This document shows positions 43,201 to 55,379 of a stretch of DNA of 62,729 nt, piece by piece. The notes under the pieces were generated by a model. That model ran no database searches, was not told where the DNA came from, and worked only from the letters and a program-made list of their open reading frames with translations. How positions within the stretch are numbered: the stretch's first letter is position 1; every line of letters starts with the position of its first letter. The translations under genes were made by a program, and so were the position numbers. This DNA is from Reclinomonas americana ATCC 50394 (Eukaryota > Jakobida > Jakobea > Jakobida), in the NCBI GenBank assembly GCA_048213135.1, contig PS015133.1, forward strand, positions 2,878-65,606. Direction: 5' to 3'.

Positions 43201-45225
43201 TCACTCCTTGTTTGATGCTCCTTATTCTCGTCCGTGCTAGTGCATTTCTTCAGCCCTCTCGAGTTGTTTTTCAATACCGCCGCGACCATGTCCATGCTCC
43301 TCCTCCCTTCCTTCCTCTTCCCTCACTACTTTTTTGTCTTGTTGCATCCCAACCAAGTCTGCTCTTCTCTCTTCTTCTCTTCTGCAATCCCTTCTCTCCC
43401 CCTTCATTCCTTCTCTCCCCTCTCGAGTTGTTTTCAATACCGCCGCGACCATGTCCATACTCCTCCTCCCTTCTTCATTCCTCTTCCCTCACTACTTTTT
43501 CGTCTTGTTGCATCCCAACCAAGTCTGCTCTTCTCTCTTCTGCACTCTCTTCTCTCCCCTTCATTCCTTCTCTCCCCTCTCGAGTTGTTTTTCAATACCG
43601 CCGCGACCATGTCCATACTCCTCCTCCCTTTCTCACTCTTCCCTCACTACTTCTGCGTCTTGTTGCATCCCAACCAAGTCCATTCTTCTCTCTTCTGCAC
43701 TCTCTTCACTCCCCCTTCATTCCTTCTCTCCCCTCTGGATTTGTTTTTCAATACCGCCGCGACCATGCCCACCCCTCTTATCACCCTTCCCCCTTCCCCC
43801 CTTCCCCCCTCCCTTCCCTCCATTCGCCTCACCCTTCCCCTCTATATAGAGAGCGGCGACGTCTACTGCTCCGGCCTCAACCTCAGCGGCCAGCTGGGAC
43901 ATGTCACCCCCGCCGACGCCAAACGCCGCCACCACTCGTACCGCCTGCAGCACGTCGAGTCGCTACCGGCGCCGGCTGTCCGAATTGGTGCCGCCGCCTC
44001 CTACACCTGCGCTCTGCTCGACGACCAGCGCCTCTTCCTGTGGGGTCGCCATCCCTCCACGCAACAGGCAAGTAGAAGACTTTCGCTGTATTCTCACGCC
44101 GTCTTCTCACACTCTTTGCCTTTTTCATATGTCCCCCCTCTAAAACACAGGTCTTTGATCAACCCGTGTGCATCAGCGGCCGTCATGCAGTGCAGAACTT
44201 TGGCTGCGGTGGTTCGCACCTTATCTACGCCGTCTACGCGCAGCAGCCGGATCGCAGCGATGTGCAGGTACGTCACGAGTGTCTCTCTCTCTGTGCATGT
44301 GTGTGTGTGCGTGGGAGGGAGGGCGTAGAGCTCGTCTGCACGAGGCAAAGTGTTTTCTTTCGTGGTTTTTCGTCGGTACGGTTTCGCCATTTGCAGAGCA
44401 CGCGCTCCGCTTGTCGTTGTTTCCTCCGCAGTCTGCAACGCGAAGTTCTTTGTGTGTATACACGCACTCTCTCTTCTGCATGTCTCCCTCTCTCTCTGTT
44501 GCGTGTCTCTCGCCGTGTGAGTGAGTCATGTCCAGTACTCTCTCGTCTTGGCACCTCATTACGCTGTTTCATCATGATTACGAAACACGTATTGGTGCCC
44601 TTCTCTCCGTCGCAATATGCGCTATATGCGGATCGCATGTCTCCTCTCTTCCCTCGCGTTGCATGCGCGCGTGTGTGTGTTGCTGTTGTGCTTGTTTTTG
44701 GCGAAACATGCAACCATGACTCTTCTGGGAAAAATGACCGTTGAACGTGCGCGAGTGATACGACTCGTTCGCACCTTCTCTCTCTCTCTCACACACATAC
44801 GCTCCTTCTTCTCGCACACTTCTCACCTCCGCGTGTGCATCTGTGCTCTCCACGTGCGCTCTCCACTGCGTGTGTCTGATGTGATTGCCGCCGCCGGTAT
44901 CGTGCAATACCAAAGCGCATTTTCCTCTCATCACACTCACTCTTCTCACACACACACACACACGCTCTCGCAGTCTGCGTTTGTGCGCCTGCCAGTCGCA
45001 GCATCCACGGCCAAGTCACTGGTCAGACACACGACTGCGCACGTGGAGGCCGAAGAAGAGACGCAGCAGCAGCAGCAGCAGCAAGAGGATGTTGATGATG
45101 AGTCAGTACCGGCAGCAGCTGTGCCGGCATTCCGGTCGCCGGTGCCGCCCTCCTCTGACTCACCACCGCCACTGGTGGCCAGTCGAACAGGTAGTCGTGC
45201 TGGTAGTCGGCGCAGTGGTACGTAA
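40210..45225 (+). CDS. RCC1-repeat protein
   Basis: Seven exons, 40210-40427, 41433-41684, 41747-41898, 41964-42269, 43850-44067, 44151-44267 and 44974-45225, sum to 1,515 nt (504 residues plus stop) with all phases matching. After an acidic, Gly/Glu-rich N-terminus (EEEFPPLMFYGWGLDF) come RCC1 blades: VACGDTHLLFLTGTGEVFAVGSGAHGKCG, FRVWGWGRGVSGELG, GEMYTFGDNTRSALG, GALYVWGDNTYGQLGLGHTK, KSGDVYCSGLNLSGQLGH, RLFLWGRHPST. The C-terminal 85 residues carry a seven-Gln run and Pro/Ser-rich sequence ending in GSRAGSRRSGT. RCC1 propellers serve as Ran exchange factors or as general interaction domains; no catalytic signature lets me choose. Two introns use a GTTGCGT donor and one uses GC-AG (after 44067). 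Confidence 0.88.
40428..41432 (+). repeat. Intron made of CTCTCAGT/CTCTCTGT words
   Basis: About 40480-41290 consists of TCTCTCAG, TCTCTGTC and CTGCCTCTCAG words in irregular higher-order order. The true acceptor is taken as CTGCTCAG ending at 41432, because it gives the RCC1 frame. Dozens of CTCAG triplets upstream resemble acceptors. Confidence 0.85.
42270..43849 (+). repeat. 1.58-kb intron with minisatellite, unit about 141-165 bp
   Basis: The anchor CTCGAGTTTATTCTTCAATA (or CTCGAGTTGTTTTTCAATAC) recurs at 42358, 42507, 42648, 42807, 42968, 43258, 43423 and 43579, with a variant at 43733. It is followed by CCGCC and a long pyrimidine block. The first five copies form one subfamily and the last four another (with CGCGACCATGTCCATACTCC). 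The intron begins with GTTGCGT and ends with TATATAG. Confidence 0.9.
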
Positions 45226-48200
45226 CGAGATGCAGGAGAAGAGAGAGCGAGAGACGAGCGAGAGAGACAGACGAGAAGGCGTTCACCAATACAGCGCAAC
45301 AGTGTGTGTGTGTGTGTCATCTCAACAATCGAGCCCACTTCGACGACGTGCTGCTGCCCACTGTTGCTGGCGCGTCTCTCTCTGTGGTTGATGTGCGCGT
45401 TGTCACGTTCTGGCGTGCTTGTTGTCCTTTTTTTCGGCGGCAGTTTACTGTCTGTATCTCTGTGATGTGTGTGCGCGCGTTGCTCTGCTTGCACGACTGC
45501 GTGGGGTGCTCCTGTGTGTGGCTTATACGCGAGGGGGTTCTTGATCACTGCGCGGCCTTTTTGGAATTGTTTCCTTCGCTTCAGGGAACGAAGCCTTCAT
45601 GTCCACCCCACGCCCTCACCTCGGCCCCACTCGCTGGCGCCTCTGCATGTGCACTTGTCACTCGTTTCTTGTATTGTGTGCGTGTGCGTGCGTTGTGTAT
45701 CGTGTCGTGGTCGGCGATGAAAGAGATATCTGTTTTCGGTGTGGTCGCTGGGTGTCATGTCGCCACACCGGCGGGCACTGCGCCGGCGCCGGTGTTTTGC
45801 ATGCCGGCGTGCATGGTGAGTGCTCTGCAGCATATATTTTCGCTGTGCTGAGGTCGGCGACGGGGGTGGTGGTGGCTGGGCTGCACAAGAGTTGCGCGGC
45901 ATGCCAGCGGTTGGTTCTCCTCCTGTATTCGTTGGTTCTGCATTCTTCCTCCTCTTTCTCTGTCTCTCTACAGACCAGCTCTTGCAGTCCGCCGTCGTCG
46001 GCACTCGTGTGCGTGTTTATTTTCTCTGCACGGTTGTTGGTGTTTGTGGCACATGTCTCCGAAGCTCTTTTTGGCACTCGTCAGCCTCTGTCATTCCCCT
46101 GTGTGGTCCGACTTCTGGGAACGGTGGAGGTGACGATGTTCCTCGGCCATATTTTATTGCTGTTGTGGGGATTCTGTATTTCATACGCCGCGATGCACTG
46201 TCACTGGAGTTCTCGCCCTGCTGCTGTGCTGCCACGAGGTGCGGAGAGTGGCTGTGCTTCTCCCGTTTTCCTGGCTCCTTCTGGTGAGTGTCATCAATGT
46301 CGACGACATGCAGATCTCTTTTCCTCTCCCTCTCCCGTTTTCTTCGCCACTCTTGTCGAATGCCTTTGGAACTGCCTCTCATTGTGGTGCCACGCTGCTT
46401 GTTATGATGAAGATGTACACTTTTCTTATTCTGTTCCTCTTCCTTTTCTTTTTTCTTTGCCATAATCGCCTGCTTTCACTCCGTTTGAGTTTCCGACCTT
46501 GCGATCCCTTTTTCTTTTCTCGGTGCAGTCTCCGTGACAGCGCCGCTCTTTGACTTTGTTCTCTCATTCTCCCTCCCTGCCACTCACTGTGATGTCGTCG
46601 TGTTGCTTTCCGACACACTGTTTTGTGATTCGCTGTTTTCTGTCACCGCTGTATTGGCATCTCGCACCACCGCCGCGCCGCCTCACTCTAGCAGAAGATT
46701 GGTGAGTCTCGCAAGCAGTGAGTGCTGCTCACCTGCGGCCGCTGCTGCTGCTTTGCGCGTTGTCGTTCGGAGGACGATCGATATCGAGAGATGTGTGTCC
46801 ACACTGAGCCTCACTTTCCTTTGTTTCCCTGCCCCGCGAGAATCATCGTGTCGCCGTCATTCGCAGTACAATGCCAGTTGTCTGCGCAGGGGATTGCTTG
46901 CACCTCGTCTGCTGTCGCACACAGAACGATTGTGAAGATATTGGTCGGTAAAATCGCAGAATCCTGCATGCACTGCATTGCATGCACACTCTCTCCCGCC
47001 CCTGCCCGTGCTCATGTTGTGATGGCGCGCCCCTCTTACCATTCTTGATGTCAGCGGAGAAGATGGTGTTGCGGGAAGGTGCTGCCACACAAAGGTTCTG
47101 CCGACGGAACGAAAAAAACATGCACTCAAAAACTCCGCGCCGACCACAGACCCCCCGTGCACATACAGAGCTACCCGGGTGGGAGGGGAAGCTGCACAAA
47201 CGTCCCCGGGGAAGGGAATCAGACCAAGGCGGGTGCATAAAAAAAAGTCCTACGGCGGCCACTGCTTTCCATTTATGACCAGCGAAGCATAATCACAGCT
47301 CATCGTTTCCCCCGAGAGAGAAGAGAAGGTACCTGCGTACAACACACGCACACACGCACACATATTCTCTCTGGCCGTCTCTCGTGCACTGCATCTGTCG
47401 CGCTTATATGTCCCTTTTTCTTGCGCGTCAAGGCACACCACCAGCTTCTTCGCGGGATTCAACGCTGCACACTCACTCACACACTCGCACACACAATCTC
47501 CTTCTCTCTCTCGTCTGTTGCAGTGTGGCAGAGTTCCGTTGTTGCACATTGGCGCGCGCGTGTCCTTGTGGGGAGTGGGGAGGGAGAGAGAGTTTGTGCA
47601 CGCACGCGTGAGAGAGAGAGACGCGTCGGTTGATGCAGCAGTGACTTTTCGTGGCTGTTTGTCGGAGTGTTGTCAGGCAGCTGTCGCTTGTTGTCTCTTC
47701 CATCGTGTCTGCCTGTTTTCTGCATAGTGTGTATGTGTTGGTGTGTGCGTTATAAGGACGGCGGCGGCATCTCACACTGCGCGATGACTCCGATATGCAT
47801 GAACTTTTTTTCGTCGGACACACTCTACTTGCATTTCATTTGCTCACTTTTGTCGCTCTCTCCACTCGTGGTGCACAGTGACTACGCGTAGTGCACTCAC
47901 TGTGGTGTTGCATTACCGTGAGTGATTGTTCAGCGCGCATCGCGACGACCTGTCCGTGTGCGCGAGGGGCAATAACTCACTGTTGCCGCATATGAGATGT
48001 GTTCGCATTTCTGTTACAAGTGGCCTCGTGCTGTGTTCTGCAGTCCACCTACTCCTCCTCCCCCTTCTCCCCCACCTCTTCCTGCTCCTCCTCCGCAGTC
48101 AGCGGTGTGAATGAGACATGTGATGCACCTTTCCACTCTCTTGCGCTGCAGCTCACCTTTATGTGATCATGACTGTATGCTCCTGCTGCATGTGCCGCAG

Positions 48201-50089
48201 CTCTCTCTCTCTCTCTCCCTCTCGTGCGCTGTGCCATGGCCTCTCGCAGCGCGGTTTCACCTTTTTTGTCTGCACACGCGTTTCATCATTATTCCGTGCT
48301 TGCTTCTTTCTTTCTTTCTCATCCCGGTCTCATTAACTCTGGACAAGCTGGTTCCATGGAAGTTTCTCCTCCTTGCATGGTTGGCATCGTCGTGTTGCAC
48401 GTGTGGGCGTGTGTGGGTGGGTGTGGGCAAAAAAACGCCAACGCATGCATGGGTTCAACTTGGTTGTGCTCTGACTTCACTTTCGTTATTTCGGCCTTGA
48501 CTTGACTGCCTCTTTTTTGTGTATCAGTCTCTGTCTCTGCGGGTGTGTGTACTTGTTGTCACGGGGTGTGAGAGAGAGAGGTATGTGCACTCTTTTATGA
48601 GGTGCCCGCCATTCACTCGGGCGTATTTGCCTTTCTTGATGCACGTTCTCTCACCAATTGTGTGGGGAGTGTTTTCGCCAGTCAGCGCATGTGCGTGTGT
48701 GCACATACGTGCGTATGTGTACAGTCTGTACGTGAGTGTGTCGTGTCGACGTCGTGTCTTGTTTCAGTGAGTGCCGGAGCCGGGCGCCGCTGTATTGGTT
48801 TCCGTCGATTGTGTTGTTGTGTTGCTGTGAAGACCCGCCACTGCCTCTTGGTTGTTCACTGCATTCCTCCGTTCCTCTCCTCCGATCGTATTGCACCGAG
48901 CATGTGCGTTGCCTACCGATCATCTCTCTTTCGTCTGTCTCCCACCTCATCGATAGCACCGTCCTGTGTTTTCGTTTCGTGCCGTCCGTTGTGCCCCGTG
49001 GCCATGGCCGCTCACACTCACTCGCCTGTCCCCGCTGCTACCACCGCTGCTGCTTTGCATATGCGGCCACGTCTCACTGCCTCCTCCACCCCGTCAATTC
49101 ATCTGTCGCCTCCTGCAAGCGGTAGCGGAGATGGGCGTGGCGAACATGGTCGCGTGCGGCCTCCCTCTCTCGCTCTTTTGCTCGTACCGCCTCTCTCTCT
49201 CTTTCTTCCTCTCTCCTCCTCTCTCGCCCTGTGTACACTGCACGAGTGCCCAGTGTTTGCATGCAGTGCAGATTCAATAAGCACATGCTTGCAGATGCCG
49301 GCGCCGGTGTCTGTCGCCCTGCATTGCCTAGCGGAGACATGCTGACCCGTGTGGGAAAAGCCATTGCTCATGCCTGCGTTGTTGCTTCTCTGCGTGTCTC
49401 TCACTGCTGCTACACTGCTGCTTCTATGTGTGTGCTCTCTGCTGTTCTACTCCAACATCGCTCTTCTTCTTCTCTCACATGCCGTTTCCCACACTGCACT
49501 CCTCGGCTCCCGCTTGTTCTTCTCACGGTTCAGTCTCTCTGCTCTCCTTCTTCCCTGTTCTGTCTCTCTACACCTCTCTCTTTCTCTCCTGCATGCACGT
49601 CTTGCCGCCTGCCTGCGCCTTCTGCACATGTCTGGCCCCACCAGGCCTCGTTCGACAGAAAAGCACTCTGCTGGTCCTTACTCTCTCCTGTTCACTCATG
49701 CTCCCGTCCGTTCTATCACTCTCCGTGCTCCACTCTCTCCCTCTGCCTCTGCCTTTCGTCGATGTGTTGTTGTTGATCGAGTAACCAGCTGGTGGAACAA
49801 GTGTCTTGTATTTCCAATCGTTTCTCTTTTCGATTGGGTTGACTGCCCCGCCCGCCCGCTTGTCTACTCTGACGCTCCTTTGTGCCCTCTCTCCTCCCTC
49901 TCTCGCTCTTCTCGCAGCAGTGGGCCTGAGCGGAGACAAGTCGGTCGCCACAAAAGAAAACCAAGGTTTGCCTTTTTCAACGTAACCACCATCACCATCT
50001 GCAATACAGAGATAGACTCGTACTAGAGCATCACTTGTCGTCCTTTCGTATGCCGAGAGATATACAGACAACTGTCATGACAACTGGCG

Positions 50090-50123
<34 letters not shown>

Positions 50124-51708
50124 GTTGTTCTTCTTGGTGTATGCATGTCTACCTCTCTCACCACTCTCTCATGCACTCTCTCTCGCTCTCTCTCACGCAC
50201 ACACTCTCCATCGCTTGCTCGTATTGCGTCGCCCTCACCCCTCCGTGGGACGAGATGACGGCGCCGGTCGTTGTGCGGACATGTCCTCTTCCTGGTTCTC
50301 TTGCATCTTGCACGCGCGCGCACACACATACGCACAGTGTGTGTGAGAGTGTCCTCGCTCTCCTCTCTCTCCCCCTCTCGACTGTCGCTCTCGATTGCGT
50401 GTGCCTCTTGTCCATTTGACCGTTGTTCTGTTTGCCTTGCGCGAATCTTTTTGCATCTCAGCGGTGATGCTGTTTCTGTGCGCCCTCTTGGCGCTACGTG
50501 TGGAGAGGGTCGGTCTGTACAGTCTGTGTGTGTGTGTTTGTGCTTGGCGTGAGAGACGTGGGTGAAAATATGCTTGGTTGGTATCGCCTTTCGCGGGAGG
50601 TAATTCGAACATTTGGACACGCGACTCGCAGTTTTGTGTCGTCAGAGGCATGTGCGCAGGATCTCTTGCTGCAGTCGCCTTCTTGTGACTCTCTCTCTCT
50701 TCTCTCATTCTCTCTCTCAGTGCATCCGTTTCATCTCTGCAGATCTGCACGTCACTGACCTTTTGTCGGTTTCTTGTCTGCCCTTCACCCCTGTTGTCCA
50801 TTTTGCCTCCTGCTCTTCCTGGTGTGCAGTGAGGTGTGAGATGCTGCGGGTGCACCTGCTGCAGCAAGAGAGGACGCCACAGAGAGTGTATGTGTGTGCT
50901 TAAAAAGTGCAGTGCCCGCTATTCGCGAGTGGACATGCACAACCCCAGCTGACTCACTCACTCTCTCTCTTCCACGCACCACGTGGCGCTGAGTTCCTCC
51001 CCTCCTACCTTCCCCCCACCTCTTCTTCCCTCTCTGGCATCTCTCTGTGCTTGCAAGCCTCTCTGGCACGAAGAAGAGCGCTGTGTGTGTGTTGTGGCCA
51101 CGCGACGCCCGTTTTCTTCTCCCTGCATCGCCTGGTTTTTGTCATTCCTGGCAAGCGCCTCTAGCCGCCACCCTGTCCGCTTCCTCCGCCTGTCTATCTC
51201 TCTCTCCTTTACTTTGCATTTTTGCGCTTACGCGCACGTATGTCACGCGAACAGCCGTCACGATATATAATGTGCGGAGCTCAATCGCTTTTCTTTTTGC
51301 CGTTTTCTGATTGGTGTGTCTCCCCGTGTAGTGGCGAATGCATTCAAGAGAGACACAGTGTGCAGCATCCACTGGCGACACTCTGCGCCTCACACTCACT
51401 CTCTCGCCCATGCGATACCCATATTTGGCAGTGGGAACTCTTTCACATATCGTGTTGTCTCCTCTCTCGCTCTCCCTTTCTCTTTTTCTTTCGTGTGTGC
51501 GCGATACCGTCCGCCTTCCGTGTTCGTCGCGTAGGTCGCGCAAAAACAGCACGCCGCACACACACACATCGGTTGTTTGTTACTGACTGCGTGCTTGTCT
51601 TTTGTGTTGTCCAGTATCACAACTTCTCTCCCCCTGCGGTGGCGGTTACGACACACGCAACACTCGCCACAGCAGCAGAGGTGCTGCGCGTCTGTGCATG
51701 ACGGCTAG
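45226..51708. other. 6.5-kb pyrimidine-rich region without a firm gene
   Basis: The plus strand is dominated by TCTCTC, GTGTGT and CTCACTC words, and codon use is unlike that of the genes around it. A few GC-rich islands look exon-like: about 45755-45815 (ATPAGTAPAPV), 46655-46699 before a GTGAGT donor (LASRTTAAPPHSSRRL), 49003-49130 (MAAHTHSPVPAATTAAAL), 49290-49370, 49922-49970 and 51615-51680 (YHNFSPPAVAVTTHATL). They could be scattered exons of a disordered protein running into the 51709 gene. I could not join them in frame with confidence. Confidence 0.4.
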
Positions 51709-53874
51709 ATGAATCGCGCACATGGAGCCCACGATGACGAAGACGAGGACGACATGCCCGCCACCTCCACCTCAACAACAACAACAACGACAGCACCACC
51801 ACCACCGCCACCACCGCCGCCTGCTCCTCGATCCGTACCAGCACATGCACGACGAATGATGGAGGACGAGGCCTCGGCGTCGTCGTCGTACTCCTCTTCC
51901 TCATCCTCCTCCTCGTCTTCCTCCTCGTCATTATCGCGACCGCGCGCCCGTATCGCCGATGTCAATGCGACCGCCGCCGCCCTGCTCATGGTTCCGCAGG
52001 GCAGCGGGCAAGGTCACCGTGCTGCATCAGCTACCGGGCGTCGTGGTGTGGTGGGCCTGGCACGACTGGAAATGCTGCCGCCGGAGGAGTGTTCGCCGGA
52101 GCTGTGTGCACTGCTGGTGCATGCCGCGCGGCACGTGCGAGTGCGCTTCCGTCCTAGCACCGAGCGTAACAAGCCCGCCAGTGGCTCGTCGTCCACCTCC
52201 ACCTCCACCACAACGACCACCACCACGGCAGCGAACCGCGTGTCGCCTATCACCACTGCTGCTGCGCCTCCTCCAGACGACAACGGCGGCGGCGACGAGT
52301 ACAACGGCGCGCCTAGGTCGGATGCAGGCGTCACATGCAGCGAGGTCATTGTGCTGCACCCGGCCTTCACTGCGGAAGCCACTCCGAAACGAGGTGCCGT
52401 CCGCACGGCCAAGCGCCTAGTCGTCGGCGCTCTCCGCACCATGGTCAACGACTTTATCCGAGCACACACCACCGAGTTGCGTTGGCCATTTGGGGGAGGA
52501 GGAGGATACGACAACGTCGATATTACTGCTAACAAACTCCGTTTGTTTTTCTTGTGTCTGTTTCTGTGTGCAGGATTCCAGAGTTGCAAAAAGTTGCGTG
52601 TGTGTGTCAGTGGCACCGGCATGGTTACATGTGAAGTTTCATCGTTGTGTGCGCGCGTGCTTGCGTTCGCGGTCTGTGGTTTCTTCTTGCGTGTTCAGTC
52701 GGTGTGAGATACAGTATCTTGCCGGTATTCCTGTCGTGTCAGAGTGACGCAACACTCACTCTTGGTCCCCTACAGACCTCGCTCGTGTGGAAGACGTTTC
52801 TGCAACACGCCAGCATCCTCGACACGAAGCGTTTCTACGATGCACTCGACTGGGAGGGTGAGTTCAGTTGGCTATGCGCGGTTTCATTCCCTCTCCTCAC
52901 TGACTCGTCTTCCCTCGACAGGAGACGGAGTCACTGTGGTGTTCTCCACATCGCCACTCGGCCAGCAGCTAATGGAGCTCTCGCGACAGCTCGACTCGAT
53001 CGACATGTGCATCACCACTCCGCACACGGTGACCATCACCACAGCCACTGGCGGACGCGCGCAGACTCCCACCACCACCGTCACCATCACCACCACAACA
53101 ACAACAACAACGGCGGCGGCACCGATGGACGAGCACATGTCGGGCGCCTCGTCCGCCTCTGGTAGTCGCCGCAGCTCGCCACGGGCTCGGCAGAGCAAGC
53201 GCGGAGTTCGCGGTCGACGCATGCAACCGTCGCCCAACACCTATCTGGACCTGGAGGCGTACGACGTGCATCAGCAGGCCGGCGACGAGGACTCGGAGGC
53301 CTCGTCGGTCTCTCGCGCCTCGTCGTCCTCTCGCTCCATGCTGCTCACCGACGACGTCGACGAGGACCACGACATGATGCCGCCCTCTGTCGAGTCCCTC
53401 TCACGTCGCTCCTCGCTCTCCTCGCCACCTCCCGCGCACCACGCCGCTCCATTGCCATCGCCACTGCCAGCGGCCATTGACTCGCCGCCATCGGTCATGG
53501 ATCGCGACGAGGAGGCCGCGCACATACAACGCACGCTCACCCTCGCCGCCGTGGCTGCCAGCGCGTGGAATGCCTCCTCGCGTCGCCTCTCGCCTCGAGC
53601 CGCCACCTCACCGCTGCGAGCGGGGGCAGCACGAACGACTGCCATACCTCCTCAACCGCCACCACCACCACCGCTACCACTTCCAGTGGTGACGCCAGCA
53701 GTTCCGCGCACTCCGACGCCCGTGGAGGCCTCGTTTGAGTACATGCTGAGCGAGACGCAGCGGTTGTGGGCGCGACAGCAGTTGCTGGCGCAGCAGCAGC
53801 AGCAGCAAGGAGGAGGGGGAAGTGCGAGTCCGAGTGCGAGGAGTGACACCACGCCGCCTCCTCCTCCCAAGTAG
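51709..53874 (+). CDS. Ser/Pro-rich low-complexity protein, unrecognised
   Basis: Exons 51709-52515, 52776-52857 and 52922-53874 give 613 residues with matching phases if the ATG at 51709 is the start. That ATG directly follows CTAG, which could instead be an acceptor, so the protein may extend upstream. Homopolymeric stretches include Thr runs, a 9-10-residue Pro run, a 13-residue Ser run and repeated Thr/Ala. Folded-looking parts are GLARLEMLPPEECSPELCAL, KRLVVGALRTMVNDFIRAH and SLVWKTFLQHASILDTKRF followed by GVTVVFSTSPLGQQLMELSR. The C-terminal 250 residues are Ser-, Asp- and Pro-rich and end in a Gln run and PPPPPK. No known domain is recognised. The first donor (GTCGAT) is weak, and an extra small exon at about 52573-52591 is possible. 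Confidence 0.6.
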
Positions 53875-53899
53875 ACCGTGTGTTGTAGAGCAGTTTTTT

Positions 53900-55059
53900 T
53901 TATTCATCTCCTCTTGCATCATAATCCTTCTCTCTCTGTGTGTGCGCTTTGCCTCTCTCTCTCTCTTTAATGCCCTCTCTCTTTCCTTACAATGGTAGTT
54001 TGAATAATGGTGTTTGCGTTTCCCTGTGGTCAAGATGAGAGAGCGAGAGAGAGTGTGCGTTTGCTCACACGAGAGACCGAGTGTCACACAATGTGGAGAG
54101 CGAGAGTGCGTAATAAATGAGCTTGAGGAGCTGACAGTCAGAGTGTGTGGAGGGGGCAGGTGTGCGTGTGTGAAGGGAGAGTGGGTGGGAGGAAGAACGG
54201 TGAGTGGAGGTGTAACGAACTTGAAGAATCTGCGGCGATCACTGCGGGACATGTGCAGGTGGATGTCCTCTTTGCCGAGCGACACACTGCGTGCATTGCA
54301 ACAGTAAGGTGAAGAGCAGCACGTGCACGCGGTTGGGTGGTGGCGATGATGGTTTGAAATTGCTGGATTCGGAGGTGCAATATTGCAGTTTACGTTTGGT
54401 GATGTGATGCGTGTTGGATCGCAGCGGGTAGAGGAAGAGAGAGAGAGGAGGGAGGGTGTGGGTGAGCAGCATGTTGAGATGCTTCTGTGACATGAGGCGC
54501 TAGTACACGATGAATGCGCAAAATGTAATCATGAAACTGGCTTCGATTTTTGAATACCGGAGCAGCGTGTGTGATCGTCTCTTCGTCTACGACTTCAGAG
54601 AGACCCAATGATCGCCACAGTTGAGGATCGTTCAGGTGGCTTGCTCGCCGAAGAGAGGAAGCCAACAGAAGCGAACCGATAAGACTTGGTGTTCGCTTCT
54701 CTCCTCTCTCCCAGCGTTCATGGTTGTCGATGTGGGAGAAGCAGTGCAGAATGGTCCTGCAGAATCAGAATCAACATGCTGCTGCCGAGGCCACAGACAA
54801 CCCAGGCAGCCGCGTGTTCGGGAGAGAATTCGAACAATCCGTGTCGTTTTCCATGTTGGTGAATGCATCGAGAGGTGAACGAACGCAGGGAACCCATCTG
54901 CTGCTCATCTTCCGTTGTCTGTGAGGTATGTACGAGTAGCCTATGTTGCAAGAAGTCGTCGTGCCTTGTCGAAATCAACATGCATGCACAATTGCAATCC
55001 GACACTTGCATTCCTGAACTGCCTTCCCCTGAGCATGCGTTCCCCCACTCGCCTTCCAT
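53900..55059 (-). CDS. Possible minus-strand gene, unrecognised
   Basis: Several stretches look protein-like on the minus strand but could not be joined: 55059-54718 (ending GLFEFSPEHAAAW and a hydrophobic CGLGSSMLILIL), 54665-54480 (HLNDPQLWRSLGLSEVVDEE, then NRSQFHDYILRIHRVLAPHV), and an exon at about 54295-54215 behind a CGCAG acceptor (VSLGKEDIHLHMSRSDRRRF). Codons in the first two are less GC-rich than in the neighbours. No family is recognised. It may be a real small gene, a decayed one or chance. Confidence 0.3.
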
Positions 55060-55379
55060 CTCTGCCGCATTTTACCTTACGCGCATCTGCACTACCCTAA
55101 TCATTCACCGGCTCCACACTTCCCGCGGGCGGGCCCGGCAAAAAGTCGAAATTTCATTTGTGTCCGGTCGTCGTTCGAATCGCCTCGGGCCCGCTTCCTC
55201 AAACAAAATTTTCTTCACACACTGCACGAGAGAGAAGAGAAGGCCACAACACACACCTAAGAGACCGCGCTCTTTCACACACACGCACACGCTCTCTGTC
55301 NNNNNNNNNNNNNNNNNNNNCACGCGACTACATAACAGCTGGCGATCGCGTGTACTCATGATCACCTCGCGCCACGCAG

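Noticed and set aside
45226-51708. Treating 40210-53874 as one long RCC1 gene
   Set aside because: The RCC1 exons close in frame at the TAA 45223-45225, with total length a multiple of three. No in-frame chain to 51709 could be built.
55129-55195. tRNA-like or hairpin-bounded element with GCGGGCCCG ... CGGGCCCGC ends and a TTCGAAT box
   Set aside because: The T-arm around TTCGAAT cannot form five pairs next to the acceptor and there is no D-arm A box. Each end word is itself palindromic, so the inverted repeat is less striking than it looks.
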